This document shows, in pieces, positions 8,501-17,040 of a stretch of DNA of 31,841 nucleotides. How positions within the stretch are numbered: the stretch's first letter is position 1; each line of letters opens with the position of its first letter. Position numbers and translations under genes: made by a program. Source of the DNA: an uncultured Prevotellaceae bacterium (GTDB lineage: Bacteria; Bacteroidota; Bacteroidia; Bacteroidales; Muribaculaceae); contig CAJLWM010000017.1 in the NCBI GenBank assembly GCA_905210415.1, positions 1 through 31,841 on the forward strand, written 5' to 3'. The notes below the pieces were generated by a model, which saw only the letters and a list, made by a program, of their open reading frames with translations, had not been told where the DNA came from and did not search any database.

Positions 8501-9253
8501 CTACCACAATCGTCGGTGTTTGAGGTAGAAGTAAATTAATGCCACAAAGTGTTTGCGGGCCAATGGCGAAAGGAGCTTGTGTGTTGTGGCTCGTCGATGT
8601 AGATGCTCGATGCTGAAATTTGGCAAGTAACAGATTTTATATCCTGCTTTAGTGGCACGGATGCAAAAATCGGCATCTTCTGGACCATAAAAAATGCGAC
8701 TATCAAGCATTCCTATATTCTCGATTATTTGTCGCCGAAACATCTGACAAGCGCCAATTACGTATGTGGGATGAATGGTTCCGTCGGGTGATGTTGGAAA
8801 AATTGTCTCTCTGCCTTTTATGCCAAGTACGTTGTGCAGTTTAATCATTAAGCCAGGATATGGTTTAAGGCTCTGTTGCACAGTTTTGTCGGAATTTAAA
8901 AGTCGACATGCTACAACTCCTGCTTCTGGGTGGCTTTGGATATAATCGAGCATACCTGCGATCGCTTCATGATTAACAATTGTGTCGTTGTCAAGAATTA
9001 GGATGTATTTACCAGTAGATGCTTTAATGCCTTGATTTCTTGCCATAGCCACTCCTAAGTTTTCTGGGTTGACGATCACTTTAATTGTGGGGAAGAATGC
9101 CGACAGCATTTCGGTTGTGCCATCAGTGGAACCATTGTCAACAATAATAATCTCGCTATTGATGTTGTGAACAGAAGGCAATAATGAGTCCAAACAACGG
9201 CGTAAAACGCTTTGTTGATTGCAAGTTAATATTATTATTGACAATGTTTTCAT
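8501..9253 (-). CDS. family 2 glycosyltransferase (rhamnosyltransferase-like)
   Basis: Soluble or peripherally membrane-bound GT-A fold transferase of 250 residues. The N-terminal Rossmann strand reads LSIIILTCNQQ and is followed by the nucleotide-sugar segment IIIVDNGSTDGT (36-46). The metal-binding DxD is DND at 88-90, and GPEDADF at 190-196 holds the likely catalytic ED pair. The pattern resembles WbbL-like rhamnosyltransferases, but the sugar and acceptor cannot be deduced. It lies 9 bp downstream of a radical SAM gene and is probably cotranscribed with it, which suggests the two act on the same lipid or surface glycan. Base composition is more AT-rich and codon use less biased than in the neighbouring aldolase, hinting at an accessory or acquired cassette. 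Confidence 0.88.
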   Translation of the reverse strand: MKTLSIIILTCNQQSVLRRCLDSLLPSVHNINSEIIIVDNGSTDGTTEMLSAFFPTIKVIVNPENLGVAMARNQGIKASTGKYILILDNDTIVNHEAIAGMLDYIQSHPEAGVVACRLLNSDKTVQQSLKPYPGLMIKLHNVLGIKGRETIFPTSPDGTIHPTYVIGACQMFRRQIIENIGMLDSRIFYGPEDADFCIRATKAGYKICYLPNFSIEHLHRRATTHKLLSPLARKHFVALIYFYLKHRRLW

Positions 9254-9262
9254 TGTTTGGTG

Positions 9263-10732
9263 TTATTTGGAGTAGCCAAAGAGTTTAATTCTCAGGGCTT
9301 TCAGGGCATTGGCGAACTCTGAAATGCTGCTAAATCTGCTTAGTTGGCGGAGAATAAAACTTGGTCGCAAAAAGAAACTAAGGTTTGTTCTAAAAAGCGC
9401 TTTCTCCATGTCTGCGGCAGATAGGTGGGGATAGTTCAAGATTGACTCTCTTTGCACATCGGTAGGAATATAATCTGGAGTGGTCAACCAGTTGTTCTCC
9501 TTGCACATGGTGTAGAATTCAGTGCCCGGAAATGGAGAAACAATATTAAACATCACTTGGTCGACATTTAATTTTTTTGCCTCTTTTAGGGTGTGGCGAA
9601 TCGTTTCTTTGGTTTCATACGGACTACTGCCAATCAACACATTTAGTTTGACTGGAACTTTGTATTTTTTGAGCAAAGCAATTGCTTGATAAATCTGTTG
9701 AGACGTAATTCCTTTTTTTATGAATTTAAGGATTTCGTCGTTAAAAGATTCAATGCCAAGGTCGACATATCGGCATCCGGATGTGCTGAGCATTTTGGCG
9801 ATAGGTTCTGTTATCGCATCAACACGTGCTTGGCAGCCCCACACAAAGCCATATTTGCGCATTATTTCGCATAACTCTGATGTGCGTTGTTCATTCCAGA
9901 TAAAATTGTCGTCCATAAAGCCGATTGCTTTATAGCCTTTCTTGTGGAGCATTTCCATTTCTTTTGCCACGTTTTCAGTTGAGCGGAATCCAATAGTAGG
10001 TTTACGCCCATTTTCACGGCGGTATTCTATTTCGCGAGCAAACGTGAGAGAACTTGGCACGCAATAGATGCAATGGTGCGGACAATTGCGCGATGTCACT
10101 GCAGTGGTGTAGGGCCCAGTCTTCAGTTTGGGATTGTGATATTGCTTATGCTCGATGAAGTGCCTGGCTGGGAAAGGCAATGAGTCGAGATCGCGAATAA
10201 GTGGACGGAAGCCGGTGCTTTGATATTTTCCGTCTTTTAGATATGAGATTCCAAGTATTTGCGACCAATCTTTGTCGTTTTGGATCGCATCAACAAGTTC
10301 TTTTACAGTCTCTTCTGGTTCTCCTCGAACAATGATGATGTGATCGTTTATTAGACATTGCTGTGTGAAGTAAGTAGGGCCTGGACCAAGAAGAATAACG
10401 TATGCATTAGGTACAATTTCGTTTATGTGCTTAATTGCAATTAAGTCGCTTTGGATAGACAAATTGACAGTCCAAATGAAATATATGTCCGCTTTGTCTT
10501 CGCGAAGGAAGGCGCAAAGCGAATCGGCATCTCCGCCATCAAATACAAAGTCTTTATGAGTGATATTGTGAATATTCTCTTGTTCAAGAACCGCAGCCAC
10601 CGAAAGTTCATAGATGTTGGGCATAGGATATACAATTCGAGTACATCCTGCTGTACGTTCGGCTGGTTGCTTTGTTATTAGTTCAGGGGGTGTTATGAAT
10701 GTAATTTTCATTGCAAAATATAGTGTTTCCAA
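9263..10732 (-). CDS. radical SAM enzyme with B12-binding-type N-terminal domain
   Basis: The 489-residue protein has an N-terminal alpha/beta domain (about 9-180) like the cobalamin-binding domains of this class, but without the DxHxxG cobalamin-ligand motif. The radical SAM domain has the cluster motif CPHHCIYC (Cys217, Cys221, Cys224). An 'Elp3/MiaB-like' core follows (GFMDDNF, VDLGIESFND, LNVLIGSSPYETKE). The ORF begins METLYFAMKITFITPP; the ATG eight codons in, at 10711, places the start directly on the first beta strand and is the more likely initiator. Enzymes of this class catalyse methylations, ring contractions and other radical changes; the substrate here is unknown. The glycosyltransferase 9 bp downstream suggests lipid or surface-glycan chemistry. 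Confidence 0.88.
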   Translation of the reverse strand: METLYFAMKITFITPPELITKQPAERTAGCTRIVYPMPNIYELSVAAVLEQENIHNITHKDFVFDGGDADSLCAFLREDKADIYFIWTVNLSIQSDLIAIKHINEIVPNAYVILLGPGPTYFTQQCLINDHIIIVRGEPEETVKELVDAIQNDKDWSQILGISYLKDGKYQSTGFRPLIRDLDSLPFPARHFIEHKQYHNPKLKTGPYTTAVTSRNCPHHCIYCVPSSLTFAREIEYRRENGRKPTIGFRSTENVAKEMEMLHKKGYKAIGFMDDNFIWNEQRTSELCEIMRKYGFVWGCQARVDAITEPIAKMLSTSGCRYVDLGIESFNDEILKFIKKGITSQQIYQAIALLKKYKVPVKLNVLIGSSPYETKETIRHTLKEAKKLNVDQVMFNIVSPFPGTEFYTMCKENNWLTTPDYIPTDVQRESILNYPHLSAADMEKALFRTNLSFFLRPSFILRQLSRFSSISEFANALKALRIKLFGYSK

Positions 10733-10872
10733 TTTTTGGTATGTTTGGCAAAATTGGATAGTTTTATTTAAAGTAACGATTAATTCAGCGGATAATTATG
10801 CTAAAAGATACTTTTTGATGAAGATTATTGCTGTTTTCGGAATGAATGGTAGAAAAATCAATAATTATCACG

Positions 10873-10880
10873 TATCTTTG
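10873..10880 (+). promoter_or_regulatory. -7 box for speA
   Basis: TATCTTTG followed by T lies about 85 bp before the speA start, in an AT-rich 230-bp gap between divergent genes. A proper -33 TTG is not seen at 19-20 nt. Confidence 0.4.
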
Positions 10881-10963
10881 TTTAAATTTTGCGAAAATGT
10901 AAAATGGAGATTGTTTAGAATAAAGATTAACCAATAAAATTAAAAACAAATTACTGAAGAATA

Positions 10964-12865
10964 ATGAGAAAGTGGCGCATTGAGGATAGTGCAGAACTGT
11001 ATAACATCAACGGATGGGGGCTGAAATATTTTTCGATTAACGAGAAAGGTCATATTCAGGTTACTCCTCGTGATGGTTATGTGGGTGTGGATTTGAAGGA
11101 TGTCATGGACGAATTGCAGGTGAGGGACATCACGTCGCCTATTTTGCTGCGTTTCCCCGACATTTTGGACAATAGAATCGAGAAGATTTCTAATTGCTTT
11201 AAGGCTGCATCGAAGGAATATGATTACCAAGCAGAAAACTTCATCATCTATCCTATTAAGGTGAATCAAATGCGTCCGGTGGTGGAAGAGATAGTAAGCC
11301 ATGGTAAGAAGTTTAATATCGGATTGGAAGCCGGTAGTAAGCCAGAACTTCATGCAGTGCTTTCTATCAACATCGACGAGAAATCATTGATTATTTGCAA
11401 CGGATATAAAGACGAAAGCTACGTGGAATTGGCACTGTTGGCTCAGAAAATGGGTCGCAGAATATTCCTTGTGGTGGAGAAACTCAATGAATTGAAGTTG
11501 ATCACTGAGATTTCAAAGCGTCTTGGCATCCGTCCGAATATAGGCATCCGCATCAAGTTGTCGAGCTCAGGTAGCGGCAAGTGGGAAGAGTCGGGTGGCG
11601 ACCAAAGCAAGTTCGGCTTGAACTCAAGCGAATTGCTCACAGCTATCGACTACTTGCAACGCAAGCAGATGACCGATTGCTTGAAGCTGATACATTTCCA
11701 TATCGGTAGCCAAATCACTAAGATTCGCCACATCAAGAACGCTTTGCGCGAAGCGTCGCAATTTTATGTGCAACTCTCGCGTATGGGCTTCGATATCGAC
11801 TTCATCGACGTGGGCGGAGGTCTTGGCGTGGACTACGACGGCACCCGCAACAGCGCAAGTGAGAGCAGCATGAACTATTCTATTCAAGAGTATGCCAACG
11901 ACATTGTGTCGGCTGTGGTAGACACTTGCGAGAAGAACAATCTGAAGCAGCCTAACATTATCAACGAGTCGGGCCGCTCGCTCACTGCTCATCACTCAAT
12001 ATTGATATTTGAGGTGCTTGAGACAGCTCAGTTGCCACAGTGGAACGATGATGTGGACGTTATCTCGGAAGAAGACCACGAATTGGTGCGCGAACTCTAC
12101 GACATTTGGGACAAGATAAATCCTGGTAGAATGATGGAAGACTGGCACGATGCCCTGCAGATTCGTGAAGAGGCACTCGATTTGTTCAGCCTCGGATTGG
12201 TAGATCTGCGCACTCGCGCTATGGTGGAAAAACTTTTCTGGTCGATTGCCCGCGACGTGAATAGCCTGGCAGCAGAGATGAAGCATGCTCCAGACGAACT
12301 GCGCAAGGTGGCAAAGAAGCTTCCTGAAAAGTATTTCTGCAACTTCTCGTTGTTCCAGTCGTTGCCTGATAGCTGGGCTATAGACCAAGTGTTCCCGATA
12401 ATCCCTATTTCGCGCCTCGACGAGAAACCAACACGCATGGCTACGCTGCAAGATATCACTTGCGACAGCGATGGCAAAATCAATAATTTCGTGTCGCAGT
12501 CGGGCATGTCGTCGTCTTTGCCTGTTCACACGTTGAAGGGCAACGAGTCATATTATATAGGTGTATTCCTTGTGGGTGCTTACCAAGAGATACTTGGCGA
12601 TATGCACAACCTCTTTGGCGACACCAATGCCGTGCACATCAGCGTGTATAAAGACCACTATGAGATAGATCAGATTATAGATGGCGAAACTGTGGCTGAG
12701 GTGCTCGACTATGTGCAATATAGTCCGAAGAAACTCGTGCGCAACATTGAGACGTGGGTGACACAATCAATGAAGCAAGGTAAGATTTCTCCAGAGGAGG
12801 GTCGTGAGTTCATTAGTAACTACCGCTCGGGCCTTTATGGATATACTTATCTTGAGCGTGAATGA
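10964..12865 (+). CDS. speA: biosynthetic arginine decarboxylase
   Basis: PLP-dependent decarboxylation of arginine to agmatine, the entry to putrescine and spermidine in many gut Bacteroidales. The 633 residues match the SpeA family length. The fold III (alanine racemase-like) barrel carries the PLP lysine in YPIKVNQ (Lys99). A glycine-rich phosphate site follows (DVGGGLGVDYDG), and the C-terminal beta domain holds the catalytic ITCDSDGKI motif. The helical insertion near residues 380-470 is typical of SpeA. The start MRKWRIEDSAELYNI fits the family. Agmatine deiminase and carbamoylputrescine amidase genes are not next to it here; truA follows at a 109-bp distance with a terminator in between. 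Confidence 0.97.
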   Translation: MRKWRIEDSAELYNINGWGLKYFSINEKGHIQVTPRDGYVGVDLKDVMDELQVRDITSPILLRFPDILDNRIEKISNCFKAASKEYDYQAENFIIYPIKVNQMRPVVEEIVSHGKKFNIGLEAGSKPELHAVLSINIDEKSLIICNGYKDESYVELALLAQKMGRRIFLVVEKLNELKLITEISKRLGIRPNIGIRIKLSSSGSGKWEESGGDQSKFGLNSSELLTAIDYLQRKQMTDCLKLIHFHIGSQITKIRHIKNALREASQFYVQLSRMGFDIDFIDVGGGLGVDYDGTRNSASESSMNYSIQEYANDIVSAVVDTCEKNNLKQPNIINESGRSLTAHHSILIFEVLETAQLPQWNDDVDVISEEDHELVRELYDIWDKINPGRMMEDWHDALQIREEALDLFSLGLVDLRTRAMVEKLFWSIARDVNSLAAEMKHAPDELRKVAKKLPEKYFCNFSLFQSLPDSWAIDQVFPIIPISRLDEKPTRMATLQDITCDSDGKINNFVSQSGMSSSLPVHTLKGNESYYIGVFLVGAYQEILGDMHNLFGDTNAVHISVYKDHYEIDQIIDGETVAEVLDYVQYSPKKLVRNIETWVTQSMKQGKISPEEGREFISNYRSGLYGYTYLERE

Positions 12866-12905
12866 TGATGAGGCTAAGCATGTGAAAAAATGATAGTTTA
12901 TATAT

Positions 12906-12945
12906 AGGCAGTTTCTCCTCTAAAAAAGGGAGGAATTGCCTTTTT
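12906..12945 (+). terminator. terminator after speA
   Basis: Imperfect hairpin: 12906-12910 pairs with 12937-12941 and an inner TCCTC/GAGGA stem closes an A-rich loop, followed by five Ts. The bulged stem makes it weaker than the other terminators in the window. Confidence 0.6.
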
Positions 12946-12974
12946 GTTTTCGGATAATAAAAATATAGTGTGGT

Positions 12975-13718
12975 ATGCGATATTTTATGCGTTTGGCTTT
13001 TCGTGGCGCTAACTTCCACGGATGGCAGACACAACCCAATGATGTGTCGGTGCAGGAAACCATCGAGCAGGTGATGTCGATGGTGATGCGTGCGCCGATA
13101 AAGATTATTGGTGCTGGGCGCACCGATGCCGAGGTGAACGCGGCAATGATGGTGGCGCACTTCGATGTTGAGAAGCCGATTGCCGACCCTGTGAAGCTTG
13201 TGCATCAGTTGAATAGCGTGCTTTGCAAGGATATCGCCATATATTCGATATGTCATGTGGCCGACGATGCCCATGCGCGATTTGATGCCACGAGCCGCAC
13301 ATATAAGTATTTTGCAAATACTTGGAAAAATCCTTTCCAATATCCGCTGAGTTGGAAATGCCCAGCCGACCTCGATTTTGAGTTGATGAACGTGGCAGCA
13401 TCACGACTGATGCAATACAGCGATTTCACCAGTTTTAGCAAGCTGCACACCGATGCCAAAACCAATATCTGCCGCATAGATTATGCAAAGTGGCAGATGG
13501 AGGGCGATCAATGGGTGTTTACCATCACTGCCGATCGATTTTTGCGCAATATGGTGCGTGCCATTGTGGGTACACTGGTGGATGTGGGTAGGCATAAAAT
13601 CACTGTTGAGCAATTCTGTGAAATCATTGAGAAGAAAAACAGATGCTCGGCTGGCACGTCGATGCCTGGCAATGCGCTATTCCTATGGGATGTGACATAT
13701 CCTTATCCGATAAAATAA
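12975..13718 (+). CDS. truA: tRNA pseudouridine(38-40) synthase
   Basis: Isomerises uridine 38, 39 or 40 in the anticodon stem of many tRNAs. The 247-residue protein is a normal TruA length. The catalytic aspartate is Asp51 in GAGRTDAEVNA. The family usually reads GRTDAGVHA here, so two flanking positions (Gly to Glu, His to Asn) are changed while the arginine and aspartate are kept. Other landmarks are FHGWQ near the start, SRTYKY around residue 112, and FLRNMVRAIVGTLVDVG near 190. The ATG at 12975 gives MRYFMRLAFRGANFHGWQ, as expected. A second in-frame ATG at 12987 would shorten the first strand. Confidence 0.95.
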   Translation: MRYFMRLAFRGANFHGWQTQPNDVSVQETIEQVMSMVMRAPIKIIGAGRTDAEVNAAMMVAHFDVEKPIADPVKLVHQLNSVLCKDIAIYSICHVADDAHARFDATSRTYKYFANTWKNPFQYPLSWKCPADLDFELMNVAASRLMQYSDFTSFSKLHTDAKTNICRIDYAKWQMEGDQWVFTITADRFLRNMVRAIVGTLVDVGRHKITVEQFCEIIEKKNRCSAGTSMPGNALFLWDVTYPYPIK

Positions 13719-13749
13719 GTGACAAAATTTCATCATAATGTGACAAAAT
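13719..13749 (+). repeat. direct repeat GTGACAAAAT upstream of hsp20
   Basis: Two identical 10-bp copies at 13719-13728 and 13740-13749 start 21 bp apart, about two helical turns. A weaker version (GTGACATAT) lies in the end of truA at 13692. The 200-bp gap before hsp20 shows no standard TTG/TAnnTTTG promoter, so these may be operator or alternative promoter elements. Confidence 0.4.
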
Positions 13750-13919
13750 GACCAATAATACTTAAGAATATGCCAATATTTCTTGTTGATGCCGAATTAT
13801 TGACCTAAAAAGCCAATGGTGCAAAGATTGCAACGTATAGTATCGAACGCAAGGCGCAAGAGCCGAGGGTTCAAAACAAAAAAACGATAAATAAAAAAAT
13901 AAAAATAGGAGATACGATT

Positions 13920-14357
13920 ATGTTGACAGTTAGAAGAAACCAAGAATGGTTGCCAAATTTGTTTAACGAAATATTTGATAACAACTTATATGAGCGTGCA
14001 TCGGTGAGCGCTACCACACCAGCAGTGAATGTTTTGGAAAAAGAACATGAATACCTCGTTGAGGTGGCTGCTCCAGGCATGACAAAAGACGAATTCAAGG
14101 TAAATCTTGATGAGGATGAAAACTTGGTTATTGCTCTTGAAAAGGAGACTAAGAAGGAGCAAGACGAGAACAAGAAGATGCACTATTTGCGTAGAGAATT
14201 CTCTTATAGCCAATTCCGTCAGACAATGATTTTGCCAGACGATGTGGATAAAGAAAAGATCTCTGCAAAGGTCGAAAACGGTGTTCTTACTGTAGTGCTT
14301 CCAAAACTCAATCCTCAAGAATTGAAGAAAGCTAACAAGGTGATAGATATTAAGTAA
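13920..14357 (+). CDS. Hsp20 / alpha-crystallin small heat shock protein
   Basis: ATP-independent holdase chaperone that keeps unfolding proteins soluble in the cytoplasm. The 145 residues have a short N-terminal arm (MLTVRRNQEWLPNLFNEIF), an alpha-crystallin domain at about 30-135 with VEVAAPGMTKDEFKV, and the signature NGVLTVVLPK at about 120. The end is a short tail, NKVIDIK, which includes an I-x-I-like motif used in oligomerisation. The start is preceded by AGGAG, one of the few Shine-Dalgarno-like sequences in the window. It stands alone, with its own strong terminator. Confidence 0.95.
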   Translation: MLTVRRNQEWLPNLFNEIFDNNLYERASVSATTPAVNVLEKEHEYLVEVAAPGMTKDEFKVNLDEDENLVIALEKETKKEQDENKKMHYLRREFSYSQFRQTMILPDDVDKEKISAKVENGVLTVVLPKLNPQELKKANKVIDIK

Positions 14358-14403
14358 CAGACCTTAGTTTGACATTTGTTTAGGCATTATAGTTAGTGGT
14401 TAG

Positions 14404-14451
14404 ATTGGGCTGTCTGCGCAGATTGTGATGCGTGGGCAGCTCAATTTTTTT
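14404..14451 (+). terminator. terminator after hsp20
   Basis: Arms 14405-14419 and 14430-14444 pair over 15 positions (several G-T), with a 10-nt loop and a run of seven Ts after the stem. It lies about 45 bp after the stop codon. Confidence 0.88.
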
Positions 14452-14494
14452 GTGCGTTGTGATGAAAATGTGGTGAAAAAATCGAACAAAAATT

Positions 14495-14525
14495 TTGAGA
14501 TTTGCTTTCTGCTATATTATCTTTG
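14495..14525 (+). promoter_or_regulatory. promoter of tRNA-Ala
   Basis: TTG at 14495-14497, spacer of 20 nt, TATCTTTG at 14518-14525 followed by C. The tRNA begins 38 bp downstream. Confidence 0.8.
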
Positions 14526-14562
14526 CAGAGTGATGCGATAGTATATATGTATCTAAAGCATT

Positions 14563-14635
14563 GGGGTATTAGCTCATCTGGTAGAGCGCAACACTGGCAG
14601 TGTTGAGGTAAGCGGTTCGAGTCCGCTATGCTCCA
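14563..14635 (+). tRNA. tRNA-Ala (anticodon GGC)
   Basis: 73-nt cloverleaf. The acceptor stem GGGGTAT/ATGCTCC includes the G3-U70 pair that defines alanine identity, and the discriminator is A. The D arm is GCTC/GAGC, the anticodon stem CAACA/TGTTG has loop CTGGCAG (anticodon GGC), and the T arm is GCGGT-TCGAGTC-CGC-like with the TTCGA motif. CCA is not encoded. It reads GCC and GCU codons. Confidence 0.97.
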
Positions 14636-14645
14636 CAAAAAATAG

Positions 14646-14672
14646 CGAGGCGGTGCCATTGGCATCGCCTCG
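14646..14672. terminator. shared hairpin between tRNA-Ala and the TraB-family gene
   Basis: A 12-bp stem (14646-14657 with 14661-14672, one G-T) has a 3-nt loop. On the minus strand it is followed by TATTTTTTG, a good intrinsic terminator for the TraB-family gene whose stop is 30 bp away. On the plus strand it may also bound the tRNA transcript. Confidence 0.75.
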
Positions 14673-14701
14673 TGTGCTATATGCAGGATTGGGTCTAATG
14701 G

Positions 14702-15607
14702 TTATTTCATCGGGGTGACGGTGTAGCCCAGATTGCGCAGCTGCGCGATAAGGCCCTCTTCGTTTACGAGGTGGCCCGCCCCAACTGCTACGAAAAGCGA
14801 TTGCTTTGGCATTTCGTTTTTGAGAACTTCTATCCAAGCATTGTTGCGCTTAGTGATAAGTTTCTCAAGGTCGCGCTCGATTTCCTCTGGTGTTGAACCA
14901 GTGCAACCGAGGTCTTCAAGAAAAACTTTTCCTATTTTTTCGAGGTCTTGTGATTTATAAGCCGATGCAAGGTTTCGAGTGGCAGTTTTGCTTTCGTCGA
15001 TGTGGCTTAGCAGATTGGTGAGAGAGTGTGCTTGTTCGCTGATGGGATCGCTAAAAAGCATGTTGATTTGAAAATCGGCAGTCTCAAAACCTTTGAGAGT
15101 CTTATGAAGGTCTTCGGCTTTCTGCAGTATTGTCATGTCTAACTGCTGTGCTGGATTAAACCCTTGAAACTCCTTTATTGTAAGTAACATGGCTATCTGC
15201 GTAGAAATAAACGCGGGGGTGAAAGCCTCCATATTGGCTGCGCCAACCATTCCCATGGTGTTTGCCTTAAAAAGTGAATCGAGTCGGGCATACGACTTAG
15301 CGTCGAGCACCTTTGATAGAGTGCTGTCGGCAGGAGCAGTGGCTAGTTTCAGTGTTTTTGCCTGTGTTTCGGGCGAAGCTAAATCAGCTTTTAACACCTC
15401 GCCATACACCGCTTCGCATGTGTTGATGGCTTCGTCGAAACCAACGATGCTGTCAATCATGCTTGCTGGGGCCACATGGTGTGTGCCGAAAAGGAATGAT
15501 GGCTTTTCAAGACCGTTGCCAGAAACCTTCCAAAGCAATTGTGCATTTAGGGCAAATGAGCATACTGCAAGCGAGAGGAGTATGGCGTTAAATCGTGGAA
15601 TTCGCAT
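14702..15607 (-). CDS. TraB/GumN family protein, secreted
   Basis: The 301-residue protein has a signal peptide-like N-terminus (MRIPRFNAILLSLAVCSFAL, then NAQ), so it is probably periplasmic or lipid-free outer-envelope facing. The family's two conserved histidine motifs are visible: FGTHH at residues 40-44 and GAGH ending at His279 near the C-terminus. A glutamate-containing segment (EAVYGEV) lies between them. The TraB/Tiki/GumN superfamily is thought to be metallopeptidase-like, but the substrate of bacterial members is not established. It is transcribed alone, convergent with tRNA-Ala. Confidence 0.88.
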   Translation of the reverse strand: MRIPRFNAILLSLAVCSFALNAQLLWKVSGNGLEKPSFLFGTHHVAPASMIDSIVGFDEAINTCEAVYGEVLKADLASPETQAKTLKLATAPADSTLSKVLDAKSYARLDSLFKANTMGMVGAANMEAFTPAFISTQIAMLLTIKEFQGFNPAQQLDMTILQKAEDLHKTLKGFETADFQINMLFSDPISEQAHSLTNLLSHIDESKTATRNLASAYKSQDLEKIGKVFLEDLGCTGSTPEEIERDLEKLITKRNNAWIEVLKNEMPKQSLFVAVGAGHLVNEEGLIAQLRNLGYTVTPMK

Positions 15608-15773
15608 AGTTTTTGGTATTTAAAGTGGTTGTTAGTGATTTTATTCTGACGTAAAAGTAGCGAAAAAATCACTTCTTTGAAAAATGAGCGCAGTTAATTA
15701 GTGTTAATCCGTGAGAAGCTGCGTTTTTATGTTTGGGTGGGCGTAACTATTTCGTAAATTCAAAACAAGTGAT

Positions 15774-15781
15774 TAATTTTG
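15774..15781 (+). promoter_or_regulatory. -7 box very close to the acyltransferase start
   Basis: TAATTTTG followed by C, with TTC (one off TTG) 20 nt upstream at 15751-15753. The predicted start of transcription, about 15787, almost coincides with the ATG at 15792, implying a leaderless or nearly leaderless mRNA. Confidence 0.5.
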
Positions 15782-15785
15782 CGTC

Positions 15786-16892
15786 GTGATTATGAAACAG
15801 CAAAATACAACGATTTCGATAGTTAAAGGCATTGCCATCATTTTGATGGTGATGGGCCACACCGAGGGCCCTGGTTTGTTGATGAATTTCATCTACCTAT
15901 TTCACATGCCTATATTCTTTATCACGGCAGGCTATTTTTTCAGTCGCCGTTATCTCACAGACTCATGGACGTATGTTGAAAAACGCTTCCGTGGCCTGTA
16001 TGTGCCAATGGTGAAGTGGTCGCTGCTATTCCTCCTGCTTCACAACGCATTCTTCGAGGTGGGGCTGCTGAATGAGCAGTTTGGCAACTGGTCGAATGGT
16101 GTTACGCACCCTTACACCTTGCGTCAGGCATGCCAGCGAGTGGTGAATATCGTGTTTTCGATGGGCGGATACGACGAGTTTCTTTTGGGCGCGTTCTGGT
16201 TTTTCAGGGCGTTGCTTGTATCGAGTATCCTGTTTATGGCATTAAACCGCTTCCTTGAGGGCAAGCATAAGTGGCTTCATGGCAATGGCACTGTGTTGGC
16301 AATCATAGCGCTTGCGCTTGGTTTTGCTGTGTTTCGCTTAGGTAATGGCTTGAAAGTGTTGACGATAGTGCAAGGCGGCATCCGCGAGACGTGGGGCGTG
16401 GCGTTCTTTGGCATAGGTGTGCTTTATCGCTCCTACGAGCATCGCATACGTGAGAACTGGGCGGTGGCGCTCATTTGCTTCTCGCTGCTTGTGGTGGGGG
16501 CAAATCTGCATCTGGCGGGCATGAATCTTGCACCTAAGATGCTCGATGTGCTCACGTTGCCACTCACAGGCACTATTGGCTTCCTGATGGTGCACTATGT
16601 GTCGGGGGTGATAGACAAGCACCCCGGAGTGTTGAGAAACTTTTTGGTGTATGCCGGCAATATGACGGTGTATATCTATGTGTTCCACATCATTTCGTTT
16701 AAGGTGGTGAGCGCGCTGAAGATTATGTGGTATGGTCTGCCATGGGGACAGATAGGATGCCATATGGTGATACACGAGCATCACGACGATTATTTCTGGA
16801 TACTCTATACCGTAGCGGGAGTGGGATTGCCGCTGCTGTGGATGTATGGCTACAACAAACTGAAAGCACGCTATAGAAAGACTGATGCTTAG
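15786..16892 (+). CDS. acyltransferase-3 family membrane protein
   Basis: Integral membrane O-acyltransferase of about ten transmembrane segments (368 residues from the GTG, 366 from the preferred ATG at 15792). The N-terminal helix carries VMGHTEG, with the conserved active-site histidine of this family. It is followed by FHMPIFFITAGYFFSRR, the next family signature. Members transfer acetyl or other acyl groups to sugars of surface polysaccharide or peptidoglycan; the gene most resembles the fucose 4-O-acetylase-like group. The ORF extends to a GTG at 15786, but the ATG two codons later fits better with the promoter. No polysaccharide genes are adjacent, so the acceptor is open. Confidence 0.85.
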   Translation: MIMKQQNTTISIVKGIAIILMVMGHTEGPGLLMNFIYLFHMPIFFITAGYFFSRRYLTDSWTYVEKRFRGLYVPMVKWSLLFLLLHNAFFEVGLLNEQFGNWSNGVTHPYTLRQACQRVVNIVFSMGGYDEFLLGAFWFFRALLVSSILFMALNRFLEGKHKWLHGNGTVLAIIALALGFAVFRLGNGLKVLTIVQGGIRETWGVAFFGIGVLYRSYEHRIRENWAVALICFSLLVVGANLHLAGMNLAPKMLDVLTLPLTGTIGFLMVHYVSGVIDKHPGVLRNFLVYAGNMTVYIYVFHIISFKVVSALKIMWYGLPWGQIGCHMVIHEHHDDYFWILYTVAGVGLPLLWMYGYNKLKARYRKTDA

Positions 16893-16975
16893 CCTAATAG
16901 CCTAAATTCATTCTATAGAAGCGAAAAAATGACAAAAAAGCTCAAAGTGAAGCAAAATTAGTTGGTAAAAAGTTG

Positions 16976-17005
16976 TTGAGATATAGGAAATTATGCGTAA
17001 CTTTG
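16976..17005 (+). promoter_or_regulatory. promoter of rpsA
   Basis: TTG at 16976-16978, 19-nt spacer, TAACTTTG at 16998-17005 followed by C: a near-perfect Bacteroidetes promoter. The transcript would start near 17011, giving a leader of about 56 nt. Confidence 0.85.
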
Positions 17006-17040
17006 CAACCAAGTTTGCGGGAACGAATCCGCATGCTGTA

